Assembly: GCA_016867725.1 (NCBI GenBank)
Contig: VGIX01000066.1
Coordinates: 1 to 6,033 of the forward strand
Direction: 5' to 3'
Source of the DNA: Candidatus Effluviviaceae Genus I sp.
GTDB taxonomy: Bacteria; Joyebacterota; Joyebacteria; Joyebacterales; Joyebacteraceae
Length of the DNA stretch: 6,033 nucleotides
In this document: piece after piece, positions 1 to 6,033 of the stretch
Numbering within the stretch: position 1 is the first letter of the stretch
Layout: each line of letters starts with the position of its first letter
Program-made: the position numbers and the translations under genes
The notes under the pieces: model-generated
Databases searched by the model: none
Seen by the model: the letters and a program-made list of their open reading frames with translations, nothing else
What the model was told of the DNA's origin: nothing

Positions 1-118
1 AGCCCTGCGGCGCCGTGCGCGGGAGCGTCTCCGCCCGGCCGCCGGAGTCGGCGGCCGCCACGTAGTACTCGACGACGTCGCCGCCTCGCCTCGGGACACC
101 CCAAGCGCGGGAGTCGTG
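1..118 (-). pseudogene. Start-less fragment of a secreted-protein Ig/Fn3-like domain (runs off left edge)
   Basis: Read on the minus strand from 118 down to 2, 39 codons are open and give a protein-like stretch containing GDVVEYYVAAADSGGRAE and then TLPRTAPQG. This resembles the last strands of Ig/Fn3-like domains in secreted proteins of FCB-type bacteria, where a V-x-YYV-x-A-x-D-x-x-G pattern is followed by P and AP. Each of the last 25 codons (about 76 down to 2) ends in G or C, as expected for real coding sequence in this genome. The frame stays open upstream only to a stop at 170-172. No ATG, GTG or TTG lies in that frame, and codons above about 118 lose the GC-ending bias. The gene therefore appears 5'-truncated or frameshifted near 110-120, next to the promoter of the plus-strand gene. 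Chance similarity in GC-rich DNA is the main alternative. Confidence 0.35.
36..57. repeat. Perfect 9-bp GC-only inverted repeat (hairpin)
   Basis: CGGCCGCCG (36-44) and its exact reverse complement CGGCGGCCG (49-57) flank a four-base loop, GAGT. No T-run follows on either strand, so it is not a standard intrinsic terminator. It lies within the minus-strand Ala-Ala-Asp-Ser-Gly-Gly-Arg codons of the fragment at 1-118, so it may be a by-product of GC-rich codon choice. Confidence 0.4.
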
Positions 119-142
119 CGACGGCCGGTGAGCCCCATGCGC

Positions 143-171
143 TTGACATGGCGCGACAACCGTGGCATACT
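143..171 (+). promoter_or_regulatory. Sigma-70-like promoter for the GH16-type gene
   Basis: A perfect -35 hexamer TTGACA (143-148) is followed by a 17-bp spacer and CATACT (166-171), which matches the TATAAT consensus at four of six positions. An overlapping alternative -10, TACTAT (168-173), would give a 19-bp spacer. The local AT content rises sharply here against a very GC-rich background. Transcription would start near 178, leaving a leader of about 58 bases before the ATG at 236. The assignment rests on consensus match and position only. Confidence 0.65.
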
Positions 172-173
172 AT

Positions 174-188
174 GTTCGATAGCCGAAC
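174..188. promoter_or_regulatory. Inverted repeat at the predicted transcription start (possible operator)
   Basis: GTTCG (174-178) and CGAAC (184-188) form a perfect 5-bp inverted repeat with a 5-base centre, ATAGC. It begins just after the -10 element and spans the predicted +1, a usual place for a repressor site. It could equally be a weak hairpin at the start of the mRNA. The arms are short, so chance is possible. Confidence 0.3.
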
Positions 189-220
189 TAACTTCCGGTG
201 CGCTCGCGGCTTCTCCGTCG

Positions 221-228
221 AGGGAGGG
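221..228 (+). promoter_or_regulatory. Ribosome binding site fixing the start of the GH16-type gene
   Basis: AGGGAGGG lies 7 bases before the ATG at 236 and is a strong purine-rich Shine-Dalgarno match. It decides in favour of this ATG over in-frame upstream starts such as GTG 116. Those starts would lie at or before the promoter and would put 40 unrelated residues ahead of the signal peptide. Confidence 0.75.
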
Positions 229-235
229 ACTTCTG

Positions 236-1843
236 ATGACTCTGCGCGGCCTGCAAAGGGGCCTCGGGCTGCTGGTGCTCCTCTGCCTGGTTCGGCCTGC
301 ACCGGCTCAGGCTCAGTGCATCCTGGCGAACCCGAGCTTCGAGATCCCCGGCTCAGGCGGGCGCGTCTTCGGCGGCTGGGAGCAGTTCGGCACGGTCGGC
401 TCCGTCACTTTCGCCACGCACGGCTCCACAGCGGCGCGCGTCTCCGGGCCCAACCTTGGCGGCTGGGACGTGTCGGCGTTCTGGCAGCAGCAGGACTGCG
501 CTCCGGGCGAGCGCTGGAGGGTCACCGGCACGGTGGCGCACTCGACCGCCAGCCCTCTCAGCGGAAGCTCCCGCGCCATCGTGAACGTCGAGTGGCACGG
601 CTCAAGCGGCATGATCAGCTACGAGTCGCACGACGTGGCGCTCCCGGCGACACCGACCAACGAGTACAGGAGCTTCTCCGTGCTCAGCAACCCGGCCCCG
701 TCCGGGACCGTTGCCATGCGCGCCCTCTTCGGCGTTCTTCAGGGCCCGAGCGATCCGCGTCCCATCGTCTACTACGACCAGACGACCGTCCTGAGCCAGA
801 GCTACCCGACGATCGAGGACATGCAGTGGAACGACTTCCCCGGAGGACGCACGATCCAGTTCTCGGGACGCTCCTGGCGCGTCAAGGGGCCTGGCTACTA
901 CGGTCCCGGGCCCAACTCGTTCTCCGACTCGCAGAGCAGCGTCTGGGTGGACGCCAACGACAGACTCCACATGACCATCCGCAAGGTCGGCGGCACCTGG
1001 TACAGCACCGAGATAGCCCTCGCCGAGACGCTGGGCTACGGCGACTACATCTTCACGACCGTCGGGCGAATCGACCTCCTGGACCCAACCGCCGTGCTGG
1101 GCATGTTCATCTGGCAGTACGGACCGTGCTACAACGACGGCTACCTCTGGTGGAACCCCTACAACGAGTTCGACATCGAGTTCAGCAGGTGGGGTCAGTC
1201 GTCCGGCCCGAACGCGCAGTTCGTCGCCCAGCCCTACGATTGGAGCGGCAACCTCAGCCGGTTCACAGCGACGTTCGCGGAGGGCGAGGTCTCGAGCCAC
1301 GCGTTCCGCTGGCTCCACGACCGGGTCGAGTGCAGGAGCTGGCGAGGGGGCCCGTTCGACGAGGCTCCCGGGAACATGATCCACGCGTGGACCTACACGG
1401 GCCGCCACGTCCCCAGGCCCGAGATACCGCGCGTGCACGTCAACCTGTGGCGGTGCTGCGGCGACCCGGCCGCGAACCAGGAGGTCGTGCTGGGCACCTT
1501 CAACTTCTTCCCTGTGGATCCCACGGGAGTGCCGGAGCAGCCATCCGACGCAGGTCAGGTCGAGCGCGCGGCGCGCCTCTTCCCGGCGCGACCGAATCCG
1601 TTCAATCCCTCAACGACCATCGGCTACTCGCTGAGCGCGGGCGGCATGGCCGAACTCGCGGTGTTCGCTCCGGGCGGCCGCAGGGTCCGGACTCTCGTGA
1701 GCGGCTTCGTGTCGGCGGGTGTCCACGAGGCGACGTGGGACGGACTCGACGAGCGCGGGACGCCTGTGGCGTCGGGGGTGTACTTCTGCAGGCTGAGCGC
1801 CGGTGATGCTGTCGAGACCAGGCGACTGGTCCTACTGAAGTGA
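236..1843 (+). CDS. Secreted GH16-like beta-glucanase with N-terminal carbohydrate-binding-like domain and C-terminal sorting domain
   Basis: The product has 535 residues and probably hydrolyses a beta-1,3 or mixed beta-1,3/1,4-glucan outside the cell. Residues 1-26 are a signal peptide: positive start (MTLRGLQR), hydrophobic core LGLLVLLCLV, likely cleavage at AQA. Residues about 28-190 start NPSFE and form a CBM4/9-like jelly roll by sequence style. Residues about 200-430 are a concanavalin A-like GH16 domain. NEFDIEFSRWG (310-320) carries the family E-x-D-x-E signature, giving predicted nucleophile Glu311, helper Asp313 and acid/base Glu315. LGYGDYIF precedes it and a VNLW strand follows. 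Residues about 448-535 (NPFNPSTT, WDGLDERG, final LLK) are a FlgD-Ig / T9SS-type sorting domain, so the protein is probably cell-surface attached or exported. Cys28 and Cys88 could pair, and Cys407-Cys408 are adjacent. An aromatic, Cys-containing insert (about 294-309) sits just before the catalytic strand. The start rests on the Shine-Dalgarno and signal peptide. The 3' end overlaps the convergent phosphorylase gene by 12 bp. The fold is well supported; substrate and activity are inferred. Confidence 0.8.
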   Translation: MTLRGLQRGLGLLVLLCLVRPAPAQAQCILANPSFEIPGSGGRVFGGWEQFGTVGSVTFATHGSTAARVSGPNLGGWDVSAFWQQQDCAPGERWRVTGTVAHSTASPLSGSSRAIVNVEWHGSSGMISYESHDVALPATPTNEYRSFSVLSNPAPSGTVAMRALFGVLQGPSDPRPIVYYDQTTVLSQSYPTIEDMQWNDFPGGRTIQFSGRSWRVKGPGYYGPGPNSFSDSQSSVWVDANDRLHMTIRKVGGTWYSTEIALAETLGYGDYIFTTVGRIDLLDPTAVLGMFIWQYGPCYNDGYLWWNPYNEFDIEFSRWGQSSGPNAQFVAQPYDWSGNLSRFTATFAEGEVSSHAFRWLHDRVECRSWRGGPFDEAPGNMIHAWTYTGRHVPRPEIPRVHVNLWRCCGDPAANQEVVLGTFNFFPVDPTGVPEQPSDAGQVERAARLFPARPNPFNPSTTIGYSLSAGGMAELAVFAPGGRRVRTLVSGFVSAGVHEATWDGLDERGTPVASGVYFCRLSAGDAVETRRLVLLK

Positions 1844-4800
1844 CCTCTGCGGCACTCCCACGCTGACCTTCGCGATCCGGCCAGTGCGCCCGAGGAGTTC
1901 GCCGCTCAGTTCCGGCCCCAACCGATCACCCTCGATGAGCGTCTCGGAGCCGTCGTCGAGCATGACGCGCACCCAGGCGTCCCCCTCCACGGCCGTGTAG
2001 ACGACCGGGACCTGACAGAAGGTGAACGCCATCGCTCCCGCGTCGACGTCCAGCGACGCGGAGTTCCCGTGGACGTCGAAGTACGAGAACAGGGTCGGCT
2101 CCCGGAGGAACTCGCAGGACTCGAGAAGCACCGGGCGGAACCCGACGATGCCCCGGTCGACGCGCACTCCCAGCTCCCCGAACCGCGTCAGGATCTCCTC
2201 CTTCACCTGTCCCGTCATCCCGGGCTGCTTCGCGCCGCCGTGCCGCGGCGTGTGCGAGTAGGGGTCCGTCGGAAACGCGCCGAACTCGTCCGGCGTCTTC
2301 TCGAAGCCGAGACCTGAACGGATCCTCCGGTACAGCACGGCGAGGTCGTCCGTGAGGCCCTTCGGAGTCGCGTCGTCGGCCGCTCGCAGCGCGACCTCCT
2401 GGGCCGCGACGAGGAGCTTCGCCACCATGTGCCAGTACACGCAGCCCAGCCCCTCGTACAGGTACATCACGGAGGACCGGCCCGTGTACTCGCGGTGCCT
2501 GAAGACGTCCTCGAAGAGCCGCGTCACCGCTCCGCGGTCGCGGGCGACGTCCTCGACGCGGCCCGGACGATCTCCCAGCCGGTCCAGCGCGCGCTCCAGA
2601 TCTCCCGCGTTCCTGAAGTCGGGATGGAACCTGATGACGCCCGATGCGTCCCTCTCGACGACCGACCTCTCCGCTGCCTCGAGGAGGTCCCTGAGGAGAG
2701 GCACGGCGAGCGCGCGCTCACGGGGCACGACGTTCCGCTCGAGGAACGACGGCAGCCGCCTGTCGGGATAGAGCAGGAAGCTCCTCTGGTCCTCCCTGTA
2801 CAGGGCCGATGAGAAGAGGCGGCTCAGCACCTCCGCGGTCTCCCTGGGATCCGGAAGACCGGAGCTGAGAGCGGCCACCTGTCCCTCCAGCATCTCCGGC
2901 AGGGGGCGGACCGCCGCCTCCGTGCCGTCGCCGGAGAGCTCGAGGAGCACGTACGAGTTGTAGAGACCGTCGCTCCGGCGGTTCGCCCTGATACCGTGAT
3001 CGATGACGCCCGTCGCGGTCCTGCAGAGACCGATGACGTCGCTGACCGAGAGCCTCTCCCTGCCGGTGAAGCCGCGGGAGTACACGCCCTTCCTGTAGTC
3101 AGAGAACGCCAGACCCAGCTCGTCCATGACGCTCTTGCGGTCGCGGTCGCCCAGGGCCGCGGTCGCAAGAAGCCGCTCGGCGCGCTCCAGAGCCGACAGC
3201 ACGCGGCGGAGCCAGGCGACGACCTCTTTGGACACCGGCAGTTCCTCACCGGCCGCGTTCGACAGGCTCCTCTCCAGGAAGGCGGCGTAACGCCTCAGGT
3301 AGCAGAGCGTCACGACGGAGACGCCGCTGCCCACGAGCGCGTTGTTGGCGTCGTTCCACTCCGGCCTCTGCGTGTTGAGCCAGATGCCGCCGTCGGGGAC
3401 CAGGTTGGAGAGCTTCGAGAGGAGCGGAACGAGGAGCTTCTCCAGCAGGTTGACGTGGCAGACGCCGCCTCCCGGGCCGGGCACGAGTCTCCCGTCCGTG
3501 CCGATCTCCGACACGCGCGCGGCGATCGCCGCGTCCAGGGCGGCGTCGTACTCGATCGTGCACGACGGTGTCCTGAGGATGTCCTCGTACGGCCTGATGC
3601 GGTAGGGCACGTTGGCGTAGCTGAAGACGTCCCTGCCGAGCAGGTCCTCCAGTTCACCCGGCAGGGAGCGCTCCATCGACTCCAGCAGCTTGAGCAGATA
3701 GACGATCTGGTGGTCGCCCCAGTAGCCGATGTGGCTCCAGGGGTCGCGTGGGTCCGGCGTCTCCCACTCGACGCCGTCGCGCGTCACGCGGTACGGGTTG
3801 AAGCCGTCGACGGTGGAGGCGTTCACGAACTTGGCGACGACGTTAGGGATGAAGCCCGGGAAGGAGACGCACAGCGCCTCCCAGTTCTGGAAGATGTCCC
3901 GCCAGTTGCCTTCGTAGTGGAGCGCGCGCGTCCCGTCGCTGTTCCGCACGCGGATGGTGAAGCGGTTCCACGGACGGCTCGGGTCTCCGTGCCGTCTTCC
4001 GAAGTAGATCGGCAGGTACTCGTGGCAGAGCCGCGTGAGGTCCGCGTCGCCCGTCTCCCTCGCCGTCCGCAGCAGCTCGCCGACGCCCAGCGACCGGGGC
4101 AGTCGTTCCAGGAAGACCTTCCGCCTCTCGGCGGCAGGGCGGTTTCTCACGCGGACGAAGTCCGCGAGGTCGGCCGATTCGACGCTGTGGTTGTCGGCGA
4201 AGACGCCCCCGCGCATGCTGTTGTAGAGGACGTTGGCGAAGTGGTGCGCGGCCGCCTCCGCGCGCCCCGACAGCTGAATGCCGTCTGCGCTTCCGACGAT
4301 CCTCCTGATGTTCTCGCCGGCGCGTGTCAGTCCGCTCTCGACGTCCCACTCGAGGTCTCGTCCCTCGACGATGCGCGCGCGCAGGTCGACGATCTGCGAC
4401 TGGCTGCGCCCGGCATCCACGGCGACGTGCCACTGCGCGTACTCGGCCGGCCCCAGCTCGAGCGACGCCGCCACGAGGTAGTTCCCTCGGCGTCCGGTGA
4501 GGGGCGTCTCGTCCCGGTGAGGACGTCCCTCCCTGAACGCGTCGATCGCCTCGCTCGAGAGGTGGACCTCGCCGTCCCTGAGCCCCGCGCACCAGGCCAC
4601 GTTGGCCCGCAGTACCTCCGCGGCCTCCGGCCGGTCGCTGATGCCCGCGGTCAGCGAGAACACCGCGAGCCCCGCAGCGGCGTCGACCTCCGAGGTCTTG
4701 TATGCATCCGCGAGATTGCCGGCGCCCTGCGAGAGCGCCTGCGACACTCCGTGCGGCAGGACGTTGCGAAGGCCGTCGAGAAGCTCCACGGTGACCGGCG

Positions 4801-5377
4801 AGGCGCCCCGGTTCTCCAGGGTGACCGTTCTCACCCACCCGAACTCGTCGCACGCGGCCCAGCGGTAGCGAAACACGAGACCCAGGCTCCGCTCGGTCTC
4901 CTCGAAGACCAGCCGATGTCCCGTGGCGCTCTTGTACAGGTTGCGGTCGACGGCCGACCGGTCGGTGCAGATGGACGAGAACGGCTCCCACAGGACCGCG
5001 GACTCCCCGGTTCGGAGAACCCGGATGAGCGTGATCGGGCCCGTGTGGTGGTGGCCGTCGTGCAGCCTGTCGACGGTCTCGTACGGGAAGATGCTCCCGT
5101 CGGGGTCACCGCGACCCGCCGTCAGACCACCGCCCGACGTCACGAACATCCAGAGGTCGGTGTCGGTCGCGAGGGTCATCAGGAACGGGGGCATCAGATG
5201 GTACGACGAGATCCGGTAGTAGTCCTCTCCCTCGAACCGCACCAGTCCGCCGACGGGCGTGCCGGCGACGGACTCGGCGCCGGCGTCGGCCGCCGTCTTC
5301 GCGACGGACCGGGCCTCGCGCGCCTGGGCCGCGGGCGGAACGAGCCTCAGGGGACTCCGCTTCCGGTGACTTCCCAT
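1832..5377 (-). CDS. Large GH94-like inverting glycoside phosphorylase (candidate beta-glucan phosphorylase, GH149/GH161-type)
   Basis: The product has 1181 residues, no signal peptide and no membrane segment, so it is probably cytoplasmic. Such enzymes split a beta-glycosidic bond with phosphate to release an alpha-sugar 1-phosphate. Residues 1-45 are an Arg/Ala-rich, probably disordered leader. About 46-345 is a beta-sandwich domain (YYRISSYHLMPP, LTAGRGDPDG, LWEPF). A helical linker and an (alpha/alpha)6 barrel follow (about 375-1090), then a C-terminal beta region. NWRDIFQNWEAL (491-502) parallels the GH94 RD-x-x-QD substrate-binding block. GYWGDHQIVYL (551-561) parallels the GH94 DD-x-LW block and makes Asp555 the candidate general acid. 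PEWNDANN (672-679) parallels DWND. SHTP...GAKQPGMTGQ (1041-1057) sits where GH94 proteins bind phosphate. At 1181 residues it is much longer than typical GH94 (about 800) and closer to GH149/GH161 (about 1100). The start is set by GGAGAG 8 bases upstream. It lies 27 bp after a secreted-protein gene on the same strand. Fold assignment is fairly firm; beta-1,3-glucan specificity is a guess supported mainly by the GH16 neighbour. Confidence 0.7.
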   Translation of the reverse strand: MGSHRKRSPLRLVPPAAQAREARSVAKTAADAGAESVAGTPVGGLVRFEGEDYYRISSYHLMPPFLMTLATDTDLWMFVTSGGGLTAGRGDPDGSIFPYETVDRLHDGHHHTGPITLIRVLRTGESAVLWEPFSSICTDRSAVDRNLYKSATGHRLVFEETERSLGLVFRYRWAACDEFGWVRTVTLENRGASPVTVELLDGLRNVLPHGVSQALSQGAGNLADAYKTSEVDAAAGLAVFSLTAGISDRPEAAEVLRANVAWCAGLRDGEVHLSSEAIDAFREGRPHRDETPLTGRRGNYLVAASLELGPAEYAQWHVAVDAGRSQSQIVDLRARIVEGRDLEWDVESGLTRAGENIRRIVGSADGIQLSGRAEAAAHHFANVLYNSMRGGVFADNHSVESADLADFVRVRNRPAAERRKVFLERLPRSLGVGELLRTARETGDADLTRLCHEYLPIYFGRRHGDPSRPWNRFTIRVRNSDGTRALHYEGNWRDIFQNWEALCVSFPGFIPNVVAKFVNASTVDGFNPYRVTRDGVEWETPDPRDPWSHIGYWGDHQIVYLLKLLESMERSLPGELEDLLGRDVFSYANVPYRIRPYEDILRTPSCTIEYDAALDAAIAARVSEIGTDGRLVPGPGGGVCHVNLLEKLLVPLLSKLSNLVPDGGIWLNTQRPEWNDANNALVGSGVSVVTLCYLRRYAAFLERSLSNAAGEELPVSKEVVAWLRRVLSALERAERLLATAALGDRDRKSVMDELGLAFSDYRKGVYSRGFTGRERLSVSDVIGLCRTATGVIDHGIRANRRSDGLYNSYVLLELSGDGTEAAVRPLPEMLEGQVAALSSGLPDPRETAEVLSRLFSSALYREDQRSFLLYPDRRLPSFLERNVVPRERALAVPLLRDLLEAAERSVVERDASGVIRFHPDFRNAGDLERALDRLGDRPGRVEDVARDRGAVTRLFEDVFRHREYTGRSSVMYLYEGLGCVYWHMVAKLLVAAQEVALRAADDATPKGLTDDLAVLYRRIRSGLGFEKTPDEFGAFPTDPYSHTPRHGGAKQPGMTGQVKEEILTRFGELGVRVDRGIVGFRPVLLESCEFLREPTLFSYFDVHGNSASLDVDAGAMAFTFCQVPVVYTAVEGDAWVRVMLDDGSETLIEGDRLGPELSGELLGRTGRIAKVSVGVPQRSLQ

Positions 5378-5385
5378 TCCCGACG

Positions 5386-5391
5386 CTCTCC
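5386..5391 (-). promoter_or_regulatory. Ribosome binding site of the phosphorylase gene
   Basis: On the minus strand GGAGAG lies 8 bases before the ATG at 5377-5375. It sits within the 27-bp gap after the upstream gene's stop codon. The gap is too short for a separate promoter of usual form, which favours co-transcription of the two minus-strand genes. Confidence 0.65.
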
Positions 5392-5404
5392 GGACGCCGC
5401 GCGG

Positions 5405-6033
5405 CTACTTCAGAAGCACCATGCTCCTCGACGTCCTGCCGTCCGGCGTCCTGAGCTGGTACCAGTAGGTGCCGGACGCCGCCACGCTGCCGTCGCTCGT
5501 CCGCCCGTCCCACGTGACGGAGTGCGCTCCGGCAGGGAGCTCGCCACTGAAGATCGCTCTGACTTCGCGGCCCGCGAGGTTGTAGATGACCACCTCGACC
5601 TGGCCCGGCCTCGGGAGGTCGAACGCGATCCGCGTCGCGGGGTTGAACGGGTTCGGGACGTTCTGGTGCAGCGACGCGCCGACCAGCTCCCCATCAGGAA
5701 CGCCCACGGTGCTCACGTCGTACAGCGAGATGTCGTCGACCCAGGCCGCTCCCTGCGCAGTCGGCGTCGGCTGGACGAAGAGGATGTATGCCGCAACCGA
5801 GTCCGTGCCGGCCGGAGCGTTGCTCATGAGGGTGTGCTTGGTCCACGTGCCGAGCGACGCGGTCTGGTCCAGGATGATCGCGTCCGCCGCGCCGACCTCC
5901 GCTCCTGCCGCGTTCTTGAAGATGAGTCGCGCGATCACCATGTTGCCGTTCCCGGGCTGAATGGGCGACTCGACGCATGTCGTCATCGCGTACGCGTCGA
6001 GCTTCCAGATGCTGCCGGCCGTCGCGGGGAACT
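5405..6033 (-). CDS. C-terminal part of a secreted protein with carbohydrate-binding-like domain and sorting domain (start beyond window)
   Basis: The last 208 residues are visible. The frame stays open past 5986 to the window edge, so the internal Met at 5984-5986 is not the start. The first visible 105 residues or so (LDAYAMT, then GTWTKHTL, APAGTDSV and AAWVDDISLYD) match the closing strands of CBM4/9-like jelly-roll domains, which commonly bind glycans. After a short linker, the final 89 residues (5674 down to 5408) form a FlgD-Ig / T9SS-type sorting domain with NVPNPFNPATRIAF, VTWDGRTSDG, ASGTYWY and a terminal MVLLK. The protein is thus probably exported and surface-linked. Any catalytic domain would lie upstream, outside the window. 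The gene stops (TAG) 27 bp before the phosphorylase start, so the two are probably one operon. Its C-terminal module is the same type as that of the GH16-like protein at 236-1843. Function beyond likely glycan binding cannot be stated. Confidence 0.75.
   Translation of the reverse strand, partial: FPATAGSIWKLDAYAMTTCVESPIQPGNGNMVIARLIFKNAAGAEVGAADAIILDQTASLGTWTKHTLMSNAPAGTDSVAAYILFVQPTPTAQGAAWVDDISLYDVSTVGVPDGELVGASLHQNVPNPFNPATRIAFDLPRPGQVEVVIYNLAGREVRAIFSGELPAGAHSVTWDGRTSDGSVAASGTYWYQLRTPDGRTSRSMVLLK

Noticed and set aside
36-57. Intrinsic terminator at the GC hairpin
   Set aside because: The stem is perfect but no T-run follows on either strand, and it lies within Gly/Ala-rich codons of the minus-strand remnant.
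116-235. Longer start for the GH16-type protein at GTG 116
   Set aside because: It would begin upstream of the promoter at 143-171, lacks a ribosome binding site and buries the signal peptide 40 residues inside the protein.
308-319. Lipoprotein signal at Cys28 of the GH16-type protein
   Set aside because: The residues before Cys28 are AQAQ, not a lipobox of the L-x-[GA] type. Ordinary signal peptidase I cleavage after AQA fits better.
602-1438. Minus-strand open frame of 278 codons opposite the GH16-type gene
   Set aside because: Its translation is dominated by Arg, Val, Gly and Ala with no recognisable motif. The opposite strand has a signal peptide, the GH16 motif and a sorting domain. 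It is a GC-driven antisense shadow.
3843-4991. Minus-strand open frame of 382 codons inside the phosphorylase gene in another frame
   Set aside because: It is extremely rich in Arg and Gly with low-complexity runs, while the 1181-residue frame carries ordered enzyme motifs across the same region.
5405-5986. A complete 193-residue protein starting at the Met at 5986
   Set aside because: The frame remains open and protein-like (SIWKLDAYA) to the window edge, and the Met falls within a strand of the carbohydrate-binding-like domain. The gene simply extends beyond the window.
1-6033. tRNA, rRNA, CRISPR arrays, insertion sequences or attachment sites
   Set aside because: No tRNA-like cloverleaf, regularly spaced repeats, transposase motifs or terminal inverted repeats were recognised by eye on either strand.

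Overview
This is a GC-rich (visibly well above 60%) bacterial window. It holds one complete plus-strand gene, one very large complete minus-strand gene, the 3' end of a second minus-strand gene, and a short, probably degenerate coding remnant at the left edge. Two of the proteins end in the same C-terminal module: an N-x-PNPFNP-x-T start, a W-D-G-x-x-x-x-G turn, a SG-x-Y block and a final L-L-K. This is the FlgD-Ig-like / type IX-secretion-like sorting domain typical of the FCB superphylum and related uncultured lineages. With the high GC this suggests a group such as Eisenbacteria, Krumholzibacteria or Latescibacteria. That placement is inference from domain style and base composition, not a marker gene.

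Layout. Positions 1-118 (minus strand) carry a reading frame resembling the end of an Ig/Fn3-like extracellular domain, with no usable start codon. Positions 143-188 hold a sigma-70-like promoter (perfect TTGACA, 17-bp spacer, CATACT) followed by a small inverted repeat. A strong Shine-Dalgarno then precedes a secreted protein (236-1843, +) made of a signal peptide, a carbohydrate-binding-like jelly roll, a GH16-type glucanase domain with an intact E-x-D-x-E catalytic motif, and a sorting domain. It meets tail to tail, with a 12-bp overlap, an 1181-residue minus-strand protein (1832-5377). That protein reads as a large inverting glycoside phosphorylase of the GH94-like (alpha/alpha)6-barrel group, possibly near the beta-1,3-glucan phosphorylase families GH149/GH161. 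Just upstream of it in the same transcription direction (27-bp gap) is the C-terminal 208 residues of another secreted protein with a carbohydrate-binding-like domain and sorting domain (5405 to beyond 6033).

How they may work together (inference): the secreted GH16 protein would cut a beta-1,3 or mixed-linked beta-glucan outside the cell, and the partly visible secreted protein may bind or process the same polysaccharide. The cytoplasmic phosphorylase would split imported oligosaccharides with phosphate to give a sugar 1-phosphate. No transporter or regulator lies in the window, so the pathway is a hypothesis. No RNA gene, CRISPR array, insertion sequence or clear intrinsic terminator was seen.
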